Assembly: GCF_031143425.1 (NCBI RefSeq)
Contig: NC_090447.1
Location: forward strand, 844,693,760 to 844,757,759
DNA from: Pleurodeles waltl
Taxonomy: Eukaryota > Chordata > Amphibia > Caudata > Salamandridae
Reading direction: 5' to 3'
Length of the DNA: 64,000 nucleotides
Shown here one piece after another: positions 12,825-23,795 of this stretch; position 1 is the stretch's first letter, and each line of letters begins with the position of its first letter. A program made the position numbers and the translations under genes. The notes beneath the pieces were generated by a model. It ran no database searches. It saw only the letters and a list, made by a program, of their open reading frames with translations, and was not told the origin of the DNA.

Positions 12825-13240
12825 GCAGTTCAGCCGTCCGAGGCTGCAGGGGATGGGCTGGAGCCTCCCCTCACCACTGCCAGCACTGCCACCAGCACCG
12901 CCAGCAACAGCAACAGCCCCAGTGGGCAGCTGTCCGAGGCTGCAGGTAAAGGTTTGGAGCCTCCCCCACCACTGCCTGCCCTGCCACCAGCAGCAGCAGC
13001 CCCAGTGGGCAGCTGTCCGAGGCTGCAGAGGAAGGTCTGGAGCCTCCCCCCACCACTGCCTGCACCGCTACCAGCAGCCATAGTGGGCAACTGTCCAAGG
13101 CTGCAGGGGAAGGGCTGGAGCCTCCCACCACCACTGCCTGCACTGCCACCAGCACCGCCAGCAGCAGCCCCAGTGGGCAGCCGTCCAAGGCTGCAGGGGA
13201 AGAGCTGGAGCCTCCCACCACCACTGGCATCCCCGACACC
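12825..13240 (+). repeat. Imperfect tandem repeat, five copies of about 75-100 bp
   Basis: Each unit starts near GCAGCTGTCCGAGGCTGCAG, continues with a CTGGAGCCTCCC block and ends CAGCCCCAGTGG. Copy length varies because of an internal GCC/ACC triplet-like stretch. The unit is proline/alanine coding but lengths are not all multiples of three, so the reading frame drifts between copies. Confidence 0.85.
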
Positions 13241-13384
13241 AACACCACCACTATCGAGCCGCTGTCACCGCCAGCGGGCAGTGTGTAGTCCAGCCTCCAT
13301 GCGCTGTAGTGCGTCCTGGACCCTGCAAATCCTGTAGGTGTGACACCCAGGTGAGAGACTGTGACCGTGCACTCCGCATGTGCT

Positions 13385-13785
13385 GCATCACAGGGCACAA
13401 GGCCCCTTCCAGAAAAAGTGGAGAAGCCATCCACTCCCCCCTCCTTGCCAGGATGAAGCACACTGGGCACAAGGCCCCCTCCAGAACCAGTGGAGAAGCC
13501 ATCCACTCACCCCCTCCAAGCCAGGATGAAGCACACTGGGCACAAGGCCCCCTCCAGAACCAGTGGAAGAAGCCATCCATTCACCCCTCCAAGCCAGGAT
13601 GAAGCACACTGGGCACAAGCCCCCCTCCAGAACCAGTGGAAGAAGCCATCCACTCACCCCCTCCTTGCCAGGGTGAAGCACAATGGGCACAAGGCCCCCT
13701 CCAGAACCAGTGGAGAAGCCATCTACTCACCCCCTCCTTGCCAGGATGAAGCACACTAGGCACAAGGCCCCCTCCAGAACCAGTG
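13385..13785 (+). repeat. About 72-bp minisatellite, five to six copies
   Basis: Units repeat the order GGGCACAAGGCCCCCTCCAG, AACCAGTGGAGAAGCCATCC, ACTCACCCCCTCC, GCCAGGATGAAGCACACT. Copies start at about 13393, 13465 and 13538 and onward, giving periods of 72-73 bp. Open frames on both strands here are by-products of the repeat. Confidence 0.92.
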
Positions 13786-14110
13786 GGCAAACCACCCACT
13801 AGAGAGGCTGTGGCCTTGCACTCCCCAGGACCAAGCAGTGGGCAAACCACCCACTTGAGAGACTGTGGCTTTGCACTCCCCAGGACCAAGCAGTGGGCAT
13901 ACCACCCACTCAAGAGACTGTGGCTTTGCACTCCCCAGGACCAAGCAGTGGGCAAACCACCCACTTGAGAGACTGTGGCTTTGCACTCCAAGGACCAAGC
14001 AGTGGGCAAACCTCCCACTTGAGAAACTGTGGCTTTGCACTCCCCAGGACCAAGCAGTGGGCAAACCACCCACTTGAGAAACTGTGGTCTTGCACTCCCC
14101 AGGACCAGGC
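13786..14110 (+). repeat. 55-bp minisatellite, six copies
   Basis: The unit runs from GGGCAAACCACCCACTTGAG through ACTGTGGCTTTGCACTCCCC to AGGACCAAGCAGT, 55 bp, repeated about six times with few mismatches. It directly follows the 72-bp array and shares no obvious unit with it. Low divergence suggests recent expansion. Confidence 0.93.
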
Positions 14111-14858
14111 ACAGGGCATGTAGCCCCCTCCAGGACCAGTGGTGTCATTCCATCTTCCGGCTGAGGTGCCCATGTAGTTTCAACCTGATGCCCCTGCAGT
14201 GTTCTCTCCATGTGGTTGCAGGAGTGAGGTGGGGCCTTGGCCTATGTGATGTGGCCCTTTGGCCCACAGACATTGAGGACTGGGCAGTGTCCCTCCATTT
14301 GTATATAAATATACTTTTTTGATTTTGAAGCACGTATTTCTACTTATTTATCTCATTACACTCACTTTAATCAATGTATTTTGTTCTTGCATTATTCCTG
14401 AGGGGTATGGGGTAGATATGTGATGTTATTGCAACGGATTGTGTGTATGGTGTTGGGGGTGTTGCGTGTTGCATTTGTGTGTGTCACTCTCTTTTTCCTC
14501 CCCCCTCCCTTGTGTGCTAGGCGGCAGTACTCATTGTGGTCGTCTTCGCCGGCGTTGATGTTCGTAATGCATGAAGAGGTATACAAGCATGTGGAAGATG
14601 TGCAGCTCGGGCTCCTTGGCGTCGTGGTTCTTCCTTGGGTCTCCAGAGGTGAATCCTTTGCCTTCTGTGTGTCTTCCGCCTGGCTGTTGGCAGTTACCAC
14701 TGCAGTGCTTGTTGCTACCGACATGGCGGTCGGGGTGTTAAAGTGGCTGTCTGTGTGGGCGGTTTCCGCTGTGGTCATAATTCAATTTTTTTTACCACTG
14801 GCCTGTTGCCGGTATTACCGCAGCTTTATCACCGACAGCCAGGGTTGTAATGAGGGCC
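14111..14858. other. Right subterminal region of the Harbinger element
   Basis: It holds no supported gene; a 150-codon plus-strand frame at 14420 reads as hydrophobic nonsense without domain resemblance. The last 130 bases are rich in GCGGT/ACCGC units mirroring the left end and finish with the terminal repeat. Confidence 0.6.
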
Positions 14859-15537
14859 CGAGTCTCCAATGACTTTTCGCATTGACGTCAGCTGCCAAGG
14901 ACTTCAGCAACGTGATCTCCAGCGATGACCTCCGTGTCGCGAAGACAGCAACAATGACATATGGGGCAAAGCTTCAGTGATTATTGTCTGTATGCGCTAC
15001 AACAACGACCAGCTGCAATGTTCAACCTGCCCCTCACACTGACAACTGACTCATTGAGTCTCCCAATTACACAAATCTCCACTCACAGCTCCATGCATGG
15101 AAATTTGAGAAGGCAACTATTCAGCATGGCTAACCTAGTCCCTATATCCTGGCCACACTCCATCTCGGTCAGCTTGAACTTGTGACTTTCCCAGTGCGTC
15201 TAGAAAACCGCAAAAGGGGCTTTGTACGATTTGGTGCTATTTTTATATAAAACTTTAACTATTAAATTCTCCAGTTGTAGTGATTGAATGTTTGTCATTT
15301 TGGCATTGTTTTATTTATTATGCTACTTTATTTTTCTAACTTGGTTTGAGACTTTTCTTGTAATGTGTTTTCACTTTAACACTGTTTACGTGCTGTATAA
15401 ATATTTTACAGATTGCCTGTAACTTAATCCTGAACACTTTGTGGCAAGCTACCAGAGGGTTAAACACAGATTCTTTTATTGACTTTTGTGGTTTACCATG
15501 ACAAAGATTGTGATTATTCCAAACCCCTCCACTAACA

Positions 15538-16765
15538 AACCAATTTGTTTCAGGATGGTACCAGGAAAGACAGGCAAGAGCAACAGGACCCGAAGCACAG
15601 ACCCTTGAAGGTTGAATATGTGTAAAAAAGAGGCCTAGCTGCCTTATCTATTCAGGAACCCCTCCAGGTATGACTAACTAAAGCTTTGTCAAACACACTG
15701 AAATCACTGGGTGTGAGTGTGTGATGCTTTCCCTCACTCCCTTCATGAGAACAGTTATGAGAAACATAACTGAGTGAACCTAATTCGATTGTTCCTCCTC
15801 ATTTCCTTCCCCTCCAAATGGCATTAATTGCAGACACAATGTTGGCAGACCCCTTCTTTGTTACCAAGGTGCAAATGAGTGCTAAAAATCACAGATGGAG
15901 ACCAAGAAATCTAAACATAGTGATCCCCCATCAAAAGGGAGTCTGTCCTATAGTGTGAACCAACCATACGGTAAAAGCACATGCTCGGGGGGGTCTCAGT
16001 AATGAGAATGGGAAGAAGTCCTTTCCTGAGCAAGGTACCTTTGATGTAGAAAGGTAGGCAAACCTACAAAAGAAATTGAAGGATGATAAAAAATAAAATA
16101 GATGCTAAGCAATGACCTGCAGAAAAATAGATGCTTAGCAATGGCCTCTTCCTATAATGACATGAGGAGCCACCCAAGTATAAGCATGAATCCTAACTGT
16201 GAAGTATGAGAAACATCCAGCAAAAATTAGAGTACCAAATAAGTCATCTATTTGTCAGTTTGGGCTTGTTCTCCAGCTACTCTTCACCTCCTCCATATCT
16301 TTACCTCCAGATCACTGAACCTCAAGAAAAAAGGAAAGAGAATGAAGACTCTAGAGAGGAATATCTGCTGAAAATGTTCCACATGCTGGCTAACGGGATT
16401 GATGGTGCAGGTGCTGATGCATCCAGAAACAGAAGAGTGCCTGCAGGACTAACGGCTGCTGGAGCATGAGATGGAAATACACAAGCAAGCACTGTGACAC
16501 GACCAACTGAAAGTAACACACAGGCTCAAGGGATGAAATCAAGCAGGCAAGAGGATGACTCGACTACTGTGGATTGGTCCAGGACAAGTATAACGTCCAC
16601 CCTGGGTCATAGATAGCATAGACGACAAAATGCTACTATTATTTCTGAAAGTTTGAGTCAGACCATAGAGTGATTGTCTAGGAGTTGTTTCCTCCTGTTA
16701 ATTTAAGTGACACTGATTATGAGGATCTCTTCTCTTCCATCCCTCTTCCTTTGAGGGTCTTCCCA
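15538..16765. other. Interval before the class I ERV; no supported gene
   Basis: No LTR boundary or primer binding site was recognised. A short frame at 16206-16469 could be the N-terminal region of the following gag, but nothing in it is diagnostic. Confidence 0.45.
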
Positions 16766-16769
16766 ATGG

Positions 16770-17500
16770 TAGAATTATGTTCCACACCCCTTGGAACCAC
16801 TCTGATTTGATGATTATTAGGAAGCAATTCCTTAATATCTGCAAATACCCACTCAGTCCTCAAAGGAACTGCAGGAAGTGTTTGAAGTGTTTGAAGTATA
16901 CAAACTTAATAGGTTAGATGTGAATCATTTGTTGTGTCTGGTAGTGCCCACCAAGGTGAGAGAAAGATTAGTATAGAAGTTGGCATGTCCAAGGGTGGCC
17001 CCCCTAATGAAGGAGAGGTGAGTGAAGCAAAGGATGTATTATTGAATGCGATTGTGAATATGTGCTCGGTCAAAACCAATTGGACTAAGATCTCAAATTG
17101 TACAGAAAATAAGGGTGTAGCACTGGCTGACTATTTGAAAGGATTTCATAATATGTATGAAGGATATTCAGATACAGCCCACAGTATGGAGATGGCTCAG
17201 GAAGATGTAGGTATTGCCTTTGTGCAAGGGTTGTTACTAAATGTTAGGAGGCAGTTGACTATCCGCATTGGATTGGGAATCTGGCTGAATTGGTGATGGT
17301 CCCTAACCATTGGGTAGTGTACTGTTAGATTGAAACAATGAGAATGTAGAACCAACATTGTTGTCACTGAAGCAAAAAGGGGGAGTTGGGGATTGGGGAG
17401 AGCTGGTAGAGGCAACGAAATGAGCCAGGAAAAGACCCTGGGAGTGGAAAGGTCATGTTTTGCCTGCTGACAGCTGGAACATTGGGACAGACCTGTTCCT
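16770..17500 (+). pseudogene. gag: Class I-like ERV gag remnant (capsid and zinc knuckle)
   Basis: Across two frames the capsid can be followed. A TPWNHSDLMIIRKQF-type start lies near 16780; then an open frame (16934-17296) reads KTNWTKISNCTENKG, LADYLKGFHNMYEGYSD and FVQGLLLNVRRQLTIR, in the order of the major homology region and helices of gamma/epsilon-type Gag. Near 17450-17495 a degenerate nucleocapsid zinc knuckle reads C-x2-C-x4-H with the last Cys replaced. Stops and frame changes show it is dead. Capsid assembly would have been its role. Family placement rests on the following pol. Confidence 0.7.
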
Positions 17501-17559
17501 ACATTGTAGTTATTGCACAAGCCCTCCTCAATCAATCTGGGATTCATCAGATTACTCAG

Positions 17560-19450
17560 ATGTTTTAGCCTGAAATTTAGGACAGCCCAAGAGGTTCTGA
17601 CTGTGACATTCCTAATTCCAGTAGATCAAAAGGGCCCTTACAGAGATTGTGTCATTATTGTATTGTGCACTCCAAAATGTGTATTCTTAAATTGACCCTA
17701 CAATAATGAAAATGAAGTATTCACACTTTTGTGTGAGAGGACAAGTTGTCCACATAATTACAATTAAACTGCCATATCTTATTGTTTAATGGAGTTACTT
17801 TCGCAGGGACCATCTATTCTGTGGTCCACAGGGCCAACAATGTGAGGTTCTTATCATCAATAGAACCAATGAAAGTTAATGTTGACCCTCGGAAAGAGCT
17901 ACCCAGAGTACCACCCTTTATTAGCAGATTTGATTAGCAACGGGTAATACCACCTACTGTTAATAGATTCAAAACCTTGATTCTCCTAATATGTAATGCA
18001 GGAAAAGCAAACATATACTGGTTCATCCAGGACCTTGAGCCTTACCATCATTATTATCTCAAGCTTCCCCCAGGCCCTGCCGTTATCTTTATTCCATCCC
18101 CTGCAAGTGCCCAATAGTTTACAGTGGTTAACTGTTATTCCACTTTCTTCTCCATTCTTATATGAATGGAGAGGCAGTTTCTCGTTCACATTCCAATGGT
18201 TCCAACTTTCCTCAAGGATTTACAAAGTCCCCTTCAATCCTTTCCCAAACTCTGAAAAATGATCTAAATGTGTTTGTTTTCCTCTGGGGTTCTACTTTTG
18301 TCTAAAATCTTGATGGTCTGTTTTTGGCATCTATTACTTTAAGTCACTCCAATGAGGGCTCTAGCTATCTACTAACTGAATTGGCTAATAAAGGGCATAA
18401 GGCTTTAAAGGACAAATTACAGTTTTGCTTTTCACGAATGTGATATATTAGTCATGAAATCTCCGCTGGTAAATAAGTGCCACCTGTCCTTTGAACAAGC
18501 TGAAGAAATGTGTAAGTTGCCATTACCTGTAACTGTCTCCCAACTACCTACCTTCCTGGGCATGTCATGGTATAGTAGCTAGGGAGTCTTTGGCTATGCT
18601 GAAATAATAAAGCCTTTGCAGAATTATCATGGGGATCAGAGAAAGCCCATAGTGTATTACTCTTCAATTCTGGACACAGTCCTGGTTGGGCTCCTCCCAT
18701 ATTTTACATCTTGAGCTGCAGTCGTAAATCATATTGAAGCATCTACTATTATTGTGCTAAGTTCTCCTTTAGCAGTTTATGTTCCTCACTCTGTTGTTGC
18801 TCTTGTTTTCATTACAAAACCCAGGATCTTTCTACATCCTAATTGTCTGAGTATGACATTTTATTGTTTTCCTTTTCTCATGTAACCCTCAACTGGCGTC
18901 CAGCTATAAACCCTTCCTCTTTAATGCCCACCATTGTGGAAATCCATAGGTATATCCTTTTTACTACACATTTAACTAAACCTTGTGTGGGCATAAGTGA
19001 TATGCATATTATTGGCTGTGTATTAACATATGCTGTTGATGGATCATATCTCAGAAATGATTATGGTTTCCTGGTTGCTGATTATCCTGTTTGCAGTGTA
19101 TTTAAGATTGTGAAAAGTTGTCATTTGCCACATGTGAGATCTGCTAATGTTGCAGAGCTCATAACTCTCTCCAGACCTTAAATTTTAGCAAAGGTAAAGA
19201 TTATACTGACTCAAACTATGAGTTTGGAGTGCTGCAAGACTTTGAGCTTTTATGTATAAAAATGGGTTTCTCAATATCAACCTATTAAAAATAGACACCA
19301 TGTCAAAACTGAATCATCTGATAAAATATGCTTTTATTAAAACTGTTGATATTGCTAAGTATGTAATGATAACTGACTTATTTCCTGTTCCAGCGCTACA
19401 GGGTGTATTTCAATTGCAGGAGCAATCCTCTGAAAGTGGAAAATAGTCCA
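17560..19450 (+). pseudogene. pol: Class I-like ERV pol remnant: RT and RNase H
   Basis: From 17950 the RT fingers/palm can be read through many stops: IQDLE, a PPGPAVIFIP stretch, FTVVNCYSTFFSI, then LLTELANKGHKALKDKLQF and LPTFLGMSW in the thumb. The connection follows with LVGLLPYFTS and VYVPHSV. An RNase H frame at 18990-19181 has AVDGSYLRNDYGFLVADYPV and LPHVRSANVAELITL, where DGS carries the first catalytic Asp and the Glu of AELI the second acidic position. The usual YVDD motif is not readable. Protease between 17560 and 17900 is expected but I cannot identify its active site. Many stop codons make this an old copy. Confidence 0.72.
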
Positions 19451-20784
19451 CAATCAGGCAGAAATGTAAAACAGACCTTTATGGGATATGTCAAGACAGC
19501 ACTGGAAACATGGTTGCACTGAAATTCTTACACCACAATCTGACTAGGTTGTACCACGAAGTAGCCCATGATGGTGCAGACAACATGTTTTGTGCTGCAG
19601 CAATCCATTGGTATGTTCCCTTCTTGTCTTCCTTTGCCTAGAGTTTTTGCCAGTCCTAGTCATTTGCCTGTCAGACAATACCAGAAGAGATTAAGGCCAT
19701 CCTCCCTCCCACTTTAGGACGCTTCTTTACAGCCTTTTGATAGCCCCATTCGGGACACCTTCATGTACATCCAGATGGACTTTATCTGAGTGCCAACATG
19801 TGCAAACTATTCATGTGTCATAGTTATTGTGTATATGTTCTCAGGATGGGTGGAGGTGTAGCCCTGTTCCTGTATTGATGCCATTACAGTAGCTAAGTAA
19901 TTATGCAAAGACTTTATCCCACATTGGGGTACCATACTGAATCAGTAGTGACAGCAGAACATACTTTGTCTTGGTAGTAGTACATGTAGTCAGCCAAGAA
20001 TTAGCAGTTGTCCAGCATATTCATTGCACACATAACCCAGAGCCCACAATCAAGGTGGAAAAGAGTAAAAGGTGCCCTCAAGAACAAGATGGCAAAGATG
20101 TTCTCAGAAACAATTAAAATTGCCAGATCCTGTCCCATTGCCATTATGGTTGCTCAAAGTGACTTCTTCCTAGAAGATCAAAATTAAGCCCATATGAAAT
20201 AGCTGTAGGTGGACACATGATGCCGCCCTTGAATCTTGGAATCGCAGCTGCTAAGTTGAACAGTGATGACGTTTTGCAGAAAGATTATACAAAATCTCTA
20301 CAGTTTCCATTCTCATGTTCAAAGAATACCTAAGCGTCCAACAGAAGTCTGCCACTCCCTCCAGCTCGGTGACTCAGAGTACAAATACATGACGCACCAG
20401 AGGAAGACCATACTGCAGACTCACTGGTGTGGACCTTATCAGGGCCTGCTCATCACCAACAAAGCTGTCAAATTTCATAGTCTGGGAATGTGGATCCAGT
20501 CATCTAAGTATAAACGAGCTACTCCTCCTGGAGACTACATCATCCCTGCTTCTTGTCCTGTGGATGTCTCTGAATCTGAACCTCTTTTTGGAACTGTTGA
20601 TGCTGCTATTTTGCTGTCTGCCAGTGGGACAATTCCACCTTGTCCACCTTCTTTGCGTGCTGTACTACTGCCACATAATGTGTCCCTGCAACTTTCTAGC
20701 ATTACTAGGGGTGTGCAAACTTCTAATAGTTTGCTGCTGCATAATTACTTGAAAATACCAGCAGATTATTGTGAAATGATGTAA
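19451..20784 (+). pseudogene. pol: Class I-like ERV integrase remnant
   Basis: The N-terminal zinc-binding region is visible around 19520-19600 (HHNLTRLYHEVAHDGA). The core follows near 19765 with YIQMDFI, whose Asp matches the first catalytic residue, and VYMFSGWVEV. The C-terminal domain is the best-preserved part: from about 20330 it reads KRPTEVCHSLQLGDS, HQRKTILQTHWCGPYQGLL and KYKRATPP, the basic barrel of gamma/epsilon integrases, in a 173-codon open frame (20263-20784). Beyond 20560 this frame may run into an env start but nothing diagnostic is seen. No 3' LTR was recognised. Confidence 0.72.
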
Positions 20785-20797
20785 TATTATACATAAT

Positions 20798-20968
20798 GGG
20801 CCTGATTCTAACTTTGGAGGACGGTGTTAAACCGTCCCAAAAGTGGCGGATATACCACCTACTGTATTACGAGTTCCATAGGATATAATGGACTCGTAAT
20901 ACGGTAGGTGGTATATCCGCCACTTTTGGGACGGTTTAACACCGTCCTCCAAAGTTAGAATCAGGCCC
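20798..20968. mobile_element. 171-bp near-perfect palindromic MITE with AAT target duplication
   Basis: The element starts GGGCCTGATTCTAACTTTGG and ends with its exact inverted counterpart. Nearly its entire length folds into one hairpin centred near 20883. It is flanked by AAT on both sides (20795-20797 and 20969-20971), a 3-bp duplication of the Harbinger kind. Its interior is closely similar to the MITE at 62922-63112. Confidence 0.93.
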
Positions 20969-20971
20969 AAT

Positions 20972-21425
20972 ATCTTTTGCAGCTCCTCACATAAAAAATG
21001 GGAGACAGTTTGTATTTGGTGCTTAAAAATAGCATGAAAACGCTGAAATCTCATGTGCCTCGAAGGACACAAGAGGCTATTTTGGGTGTGCTTCTTTAAT
21101 TCTGTAAATTGCTCCTGCCTGCCTGTTACATTCAGTGTCATAACCTGCTCCACTTGTTTAAAATGTATTTTTTCTTCCTATTTAGTTTCTATGCCCCTGT
21201 GTTTTAGTTTTTTCATTTCTTGACCCTGCTGGTCTTTGTTTTTTGTTATCTACTCATCACTTTTCTGATTAAGGCACTAAGCAGTCAATGTCTCCCAGAC
21301 TTCCTCCAGCCACTCCTAAAGGCGTAGTTTGGGCGTGACCCTTTGCAATAGTTTTGATGAGGAGGAGGTGGCGGCATTGTTATTTTATGTACTGTGCACC
21401 TCCTACTCATGCAGCATTTACAAAT
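20972..21425. other. Non-coding spacer between two MITEs
   Basis: No gene or repeat recognised. A minus-strand frame reaching 21153 is partly made of the palindromic MITE and is not supported. Confidence 0.5.
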
Positions 21426-21428
21426 ATA

Positions 21429-22007
21429 GGCGGTCATTCTGACCTTGGCGGGCGGCGGAGGCCGCCCGCCAAAGTCCCGCCGTCAGGTTACCGTTCCGCG
21501 GTCGAAAGACCGCGGCGGTAATTCTGACTTTCCCGCTGGGCTGGCGGGCGGTCGCCTTCAGACCGCCCGCCAGCCCCGCGGGAAAGAGGCTTCCACGATG
21601 AAGCCGGCTCGGAATCGAGCTGGCGGAGTGGAAGCTGTGCGACGGGTGCAGTTGCACCCGTCGCGTATTTCACTGTCTGCGCAGCAGATAGTGAAATACA
21701 TGTAGGGGCCCTCTTACGGGGGCCCCGCGACCCCCCCTACCGCCATCCGGATCCCGGCGGTCGGACCGCCGGGATCTGGATGGCGGTAGGGGGGGTCGGA
21801 ATCCCCGCGGCGGTGCAGCAAGCTGCGCCGCCGTGGAGGATTCAATGGGGCGGCGGTACACTGGCGGGAGCCCGCCAGTGGTGCCGGTCCGACCGCGGCT
21901 TTACCGCCGTGGTCGGAATCCCCATTGGAGCACCGCCGGCCTGTCGGCGGTGCTCCCGCGGTCCTCCGCCCTGGCGGTCTTTGACCGCCAGGGTCAGAAT
22001 GACCGCC
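21429..22007. mobile_element. 579-bp GC-rich Harbinger MITE with nested palindromes and ATA duplication
   Basis: Terminal inverted repeats are GGCGGTCATTCTGACCTTGG and its counterpart ending GTCAGAATGACCGCC. ATA flanks both ends (21426-21428 and 22008-22010). Inside are several separate hairpins, for example TCCGGATCCCGGCGGTC/GACCGCCGGGATCTGGA and GTGAAATAC/GTATTTCAC. The block is strongly GC-rich against an AT-rich surround. No open frame matches a protein family. The GGCGGT terminal motif suggests mobilisation by a Harbinger transposase. Confidence 0.92.
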
Positions 22008-22010
22008 ATA

Positions 22011-22595
22011 GTGTACTAAAGGGTATTTTCTAGTTTTAGGATATTTAAATATGCACAAAAATGTCTACAGAAAAGTGTGTTTACTGCACTACCTTGAAAC
22101 AATGCAAAATCCTCCCTAGGCTGATACAAATATATATATAAAAATATGTTGACATTTATAAACAATGTTCTCTGTCTATTAACATTTTAATAAAGTTAAA
22201 CGTTAAGAAAATTACTGTAATCAAAACTCAGTAGACCCAATTCCTTCCACTCAAATAACATAGCATCAAATGTCATCTTAGGTTCTCTACACTGAGACAG
22301 AGGAAATTTCTGATAGCATCCAGATAAAGTTAACAGTTTCATTGCCTCAGCTTTGTACTTCTTTACATCCCAACATACTACAGTTTCCTCTTTTTCCAAA
22401 GGTTTGATAATTATAGTACAGTTGGATTTTTGTTTAAAGTTGTTAGGGTATGTCTTTGACTTTTTGTTACATTATCATTCTTCCAAGTATGATTGCTCAA
22501 ACATATTTTTTTCAAATCCCTGATGACCATATCTAGGAAGATCTCAATGTTATCACAACCCATTCAAACCCAAGTCCAATAGATAGATAGATAGT

Positions 22596-22663
<68 letters not shown>

Positions 22664-23790
22664 CAGATAGATAGATAGATAGATAGATAGATGTCAGGAG
22701 GACTTGAGTGGATGTCAACATTCATGCTGGGATGAGATGAAAAAAATATCAACAGTGAGCAAGGGGCCCCCTTGGTTGACATCATGCAGCCTGTGAGACA
22801 GGTATGCTTAGGCTTAGATTCAGTAGCACAAAGGGAGGACGGAAGATCTGAAGGGTGTTGGGACGGCTCCTCCTTCTAATGCTGCACATCTCTATCTCTT
22901 TAAAGGGTTGGTCAGTGCAATGTCCAGTGTGATGATGGTGTAGCTGTATGAAGTTAGTGGAGGAGCAATATCTTAACTTTTTAATAGGACAGAGAACTAT
23001 TTTTGTGCCTAGGCTAACCAAAGGAGGCAGTAGTATTGGTTGCTCAACAATTTGTTAGTTTGCTTGTAAATTATTCTGTGTGTTCTTTACTATCATAGAT
23101 ACTCAGTTTCTTGTTCTGTCTTCCTATTAGAGCACCCAAATAAGTCTGCAGACAAGAAGACAGCCAAAGAAAGGGATGTGAGCCAGGAAAAGGCTGTGTT
23201 GGACTAGCTGCCATCATCTAACCCAAGCCATATTAATCAGGTATAAATCAATAAGGATACTAGGTAAGGAGAAACACATACGTAGCAAATACAGTATGAC
23301 TTTGATGAAACGTTAGCACAAGCATATATATTGGCAACAATGACTAAACTGTATTAGAATGGTTACATGTATGTGTATAGTGCAATGCTAGCACAACAAC
23401 AGCATAATAAAGAAACAGCTTAAAATAATCTGCAATGAAGTAAATCAAAAGCACAGTAATAATTCTGTAAATCAAGATAGAGCAGGAGAATCTGGCCCTT
23501 TTCCTTTCATAATTTAACTTAGTAGCTGGCACTGGGAATTCCACTCCAACTTCTCTCTCTCTCTGGGAACACTACAATACACACCCATAGCTGTGGGAGT
23601 GATGGCAGACCTGCACAACTCTATCTGTGAACTTCACCAAGGTATCTGCACTACTCCTGTTTACACACTAAAAGCTGGCTTACACAACATCATGTTCTTT
23701 TCCCACACCAGTGTTCTCATGATGTTATAAGTGTTTTTGCTAATCTGGAATATGTGTTCTGCAATAGGAAATGTACTCACTCACTCAACA
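22011..23790. other. Non-coding stretch with a microsatellite, no gene recognised
   Basis: Apart from the GATA array at 22579-22692 the interval holds no family-like open frame. The left end of the second Harbinger element is expected here but no terminal repeat matching 26348 was found. Confidence 0.5.
22579..22692. repeat. (GATA)n microsatellite
   Basis: About 114 bp of almost pure ATAG/GATA repeats with one GTAA interruption near 22594 and one GACA unit near 22662. Open frames reading SIYL repeats on the minus strand are artefacts of this array. Confidence 0.98.
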
Positions 23791-23795
23791 TCTAG

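Larger units (their letters stand above)
10330..13337 (+). pseudogene. Second Myb/SANT-like gene of the same Harbinger element
   Basis: Exon 1 ends ELKRLVDGVLPQYRMLYGPP at about 10480, next to a GTGAGTAC donor. A TTTTCCTGCAG acceptor at 10696 opens exon 2 with QKKGRWHAIAKDVWTLGVYG and HCRKQWEDL, a Myb/SANT trihelix fold different in sequence from gene 1. A frameshift near 10810-10830 moves the reading to ARKTSEAQLGMASQQGRGAR and ILAVAYPELDGCLKASQQP. Later exons read MAMEAESTDGEGTSGTEGEG (11416 on), ALSEEAIDLLRSISVGQSTI (11700 on) and a Pro/Ala/Lys-rich tail (12490-13337) with an 11-residue repeat. An early frameshift also separates the Met at 10390 from the domain. Why one element should hold two such genes is unclear. 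Confidence 0.7.
6237..14858. mobile_element. Harbinger-type DNA transposon, 8.6 kb, three genes
   Basis: The element starts GGCCCTCATTATGACATTGGCGG and ends with the inverted counterpart TGTAATGAGGGCC. The GCCGCC/GGCGGT-rich subterminal sequence and the internal HARBI1 transposase identify PIF/Harbinger. Immediately outside are TGA (left) and CGA (right), possibly a diverged 3-bp duplication. Inside are a Myb/SANT gene (+, 6840-8415), a HARBI1 pseudogene (-, 8894-10014), a second Myb/SANT gene (+, 10330-13337) and a tandem-repeat region to 14110. It sits inside an LTR, so it is younger than that LTR. All three genes carry lesions, so it is not autonomous now. Confidence 0.85.
4784..15537 (+). 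mobile_element. Long Gypsy-type LTR, apparently solo, split by a Harbinger insertion
   Basis: The sequence begins TGTTGGACC at 4784 and ends CCACTAACA at 15537. The left part (4784-6236) and right part (14859-15537) match in order the other long LTRs of the window (43350, 47094, 55343 and, inverted, 49026-41756). Shared landmarks are the GTAAATTAAATG block, the CACTTTTAGAAAGTGGGCATTTTC block (near 5360) and the right-end phrase GGCAAGCTACCAGAGGG (near 15445). Removing the 8.6 kb insertion leaves about 2.1 kb, the same length as the minus-strand LTR at 41756-49026. No internal retroelement region flanks it, so it is probably solo. I see no matching target duplication at the ends. Confidence 0.7.

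Noticed and set aside
13385..14110. Regular repeats that superficially resemble a CRISPR array
   Set aside because: Units are contiguous with no unique spacers, and the context is a eukaryotic transposon.
12871..14211. Long minus-strand frames with tryptophan- and glycine-rich repeats
   Set aside because: They are read-outs of the 72-bp and 55-bp minisatellites and not an independent repeat protein.
14420..14872. 150-codon hydrophobic plus-strand frame
   Set aside because: It runs into the GC-rich terminal region of the Harbinger element and has no recognisable domain or counterpart in element 2.
22533..22785. SIYL-repeat membrane-like protein on the minus strand
   Set aside because: It is translation of the GATA microsatellite.
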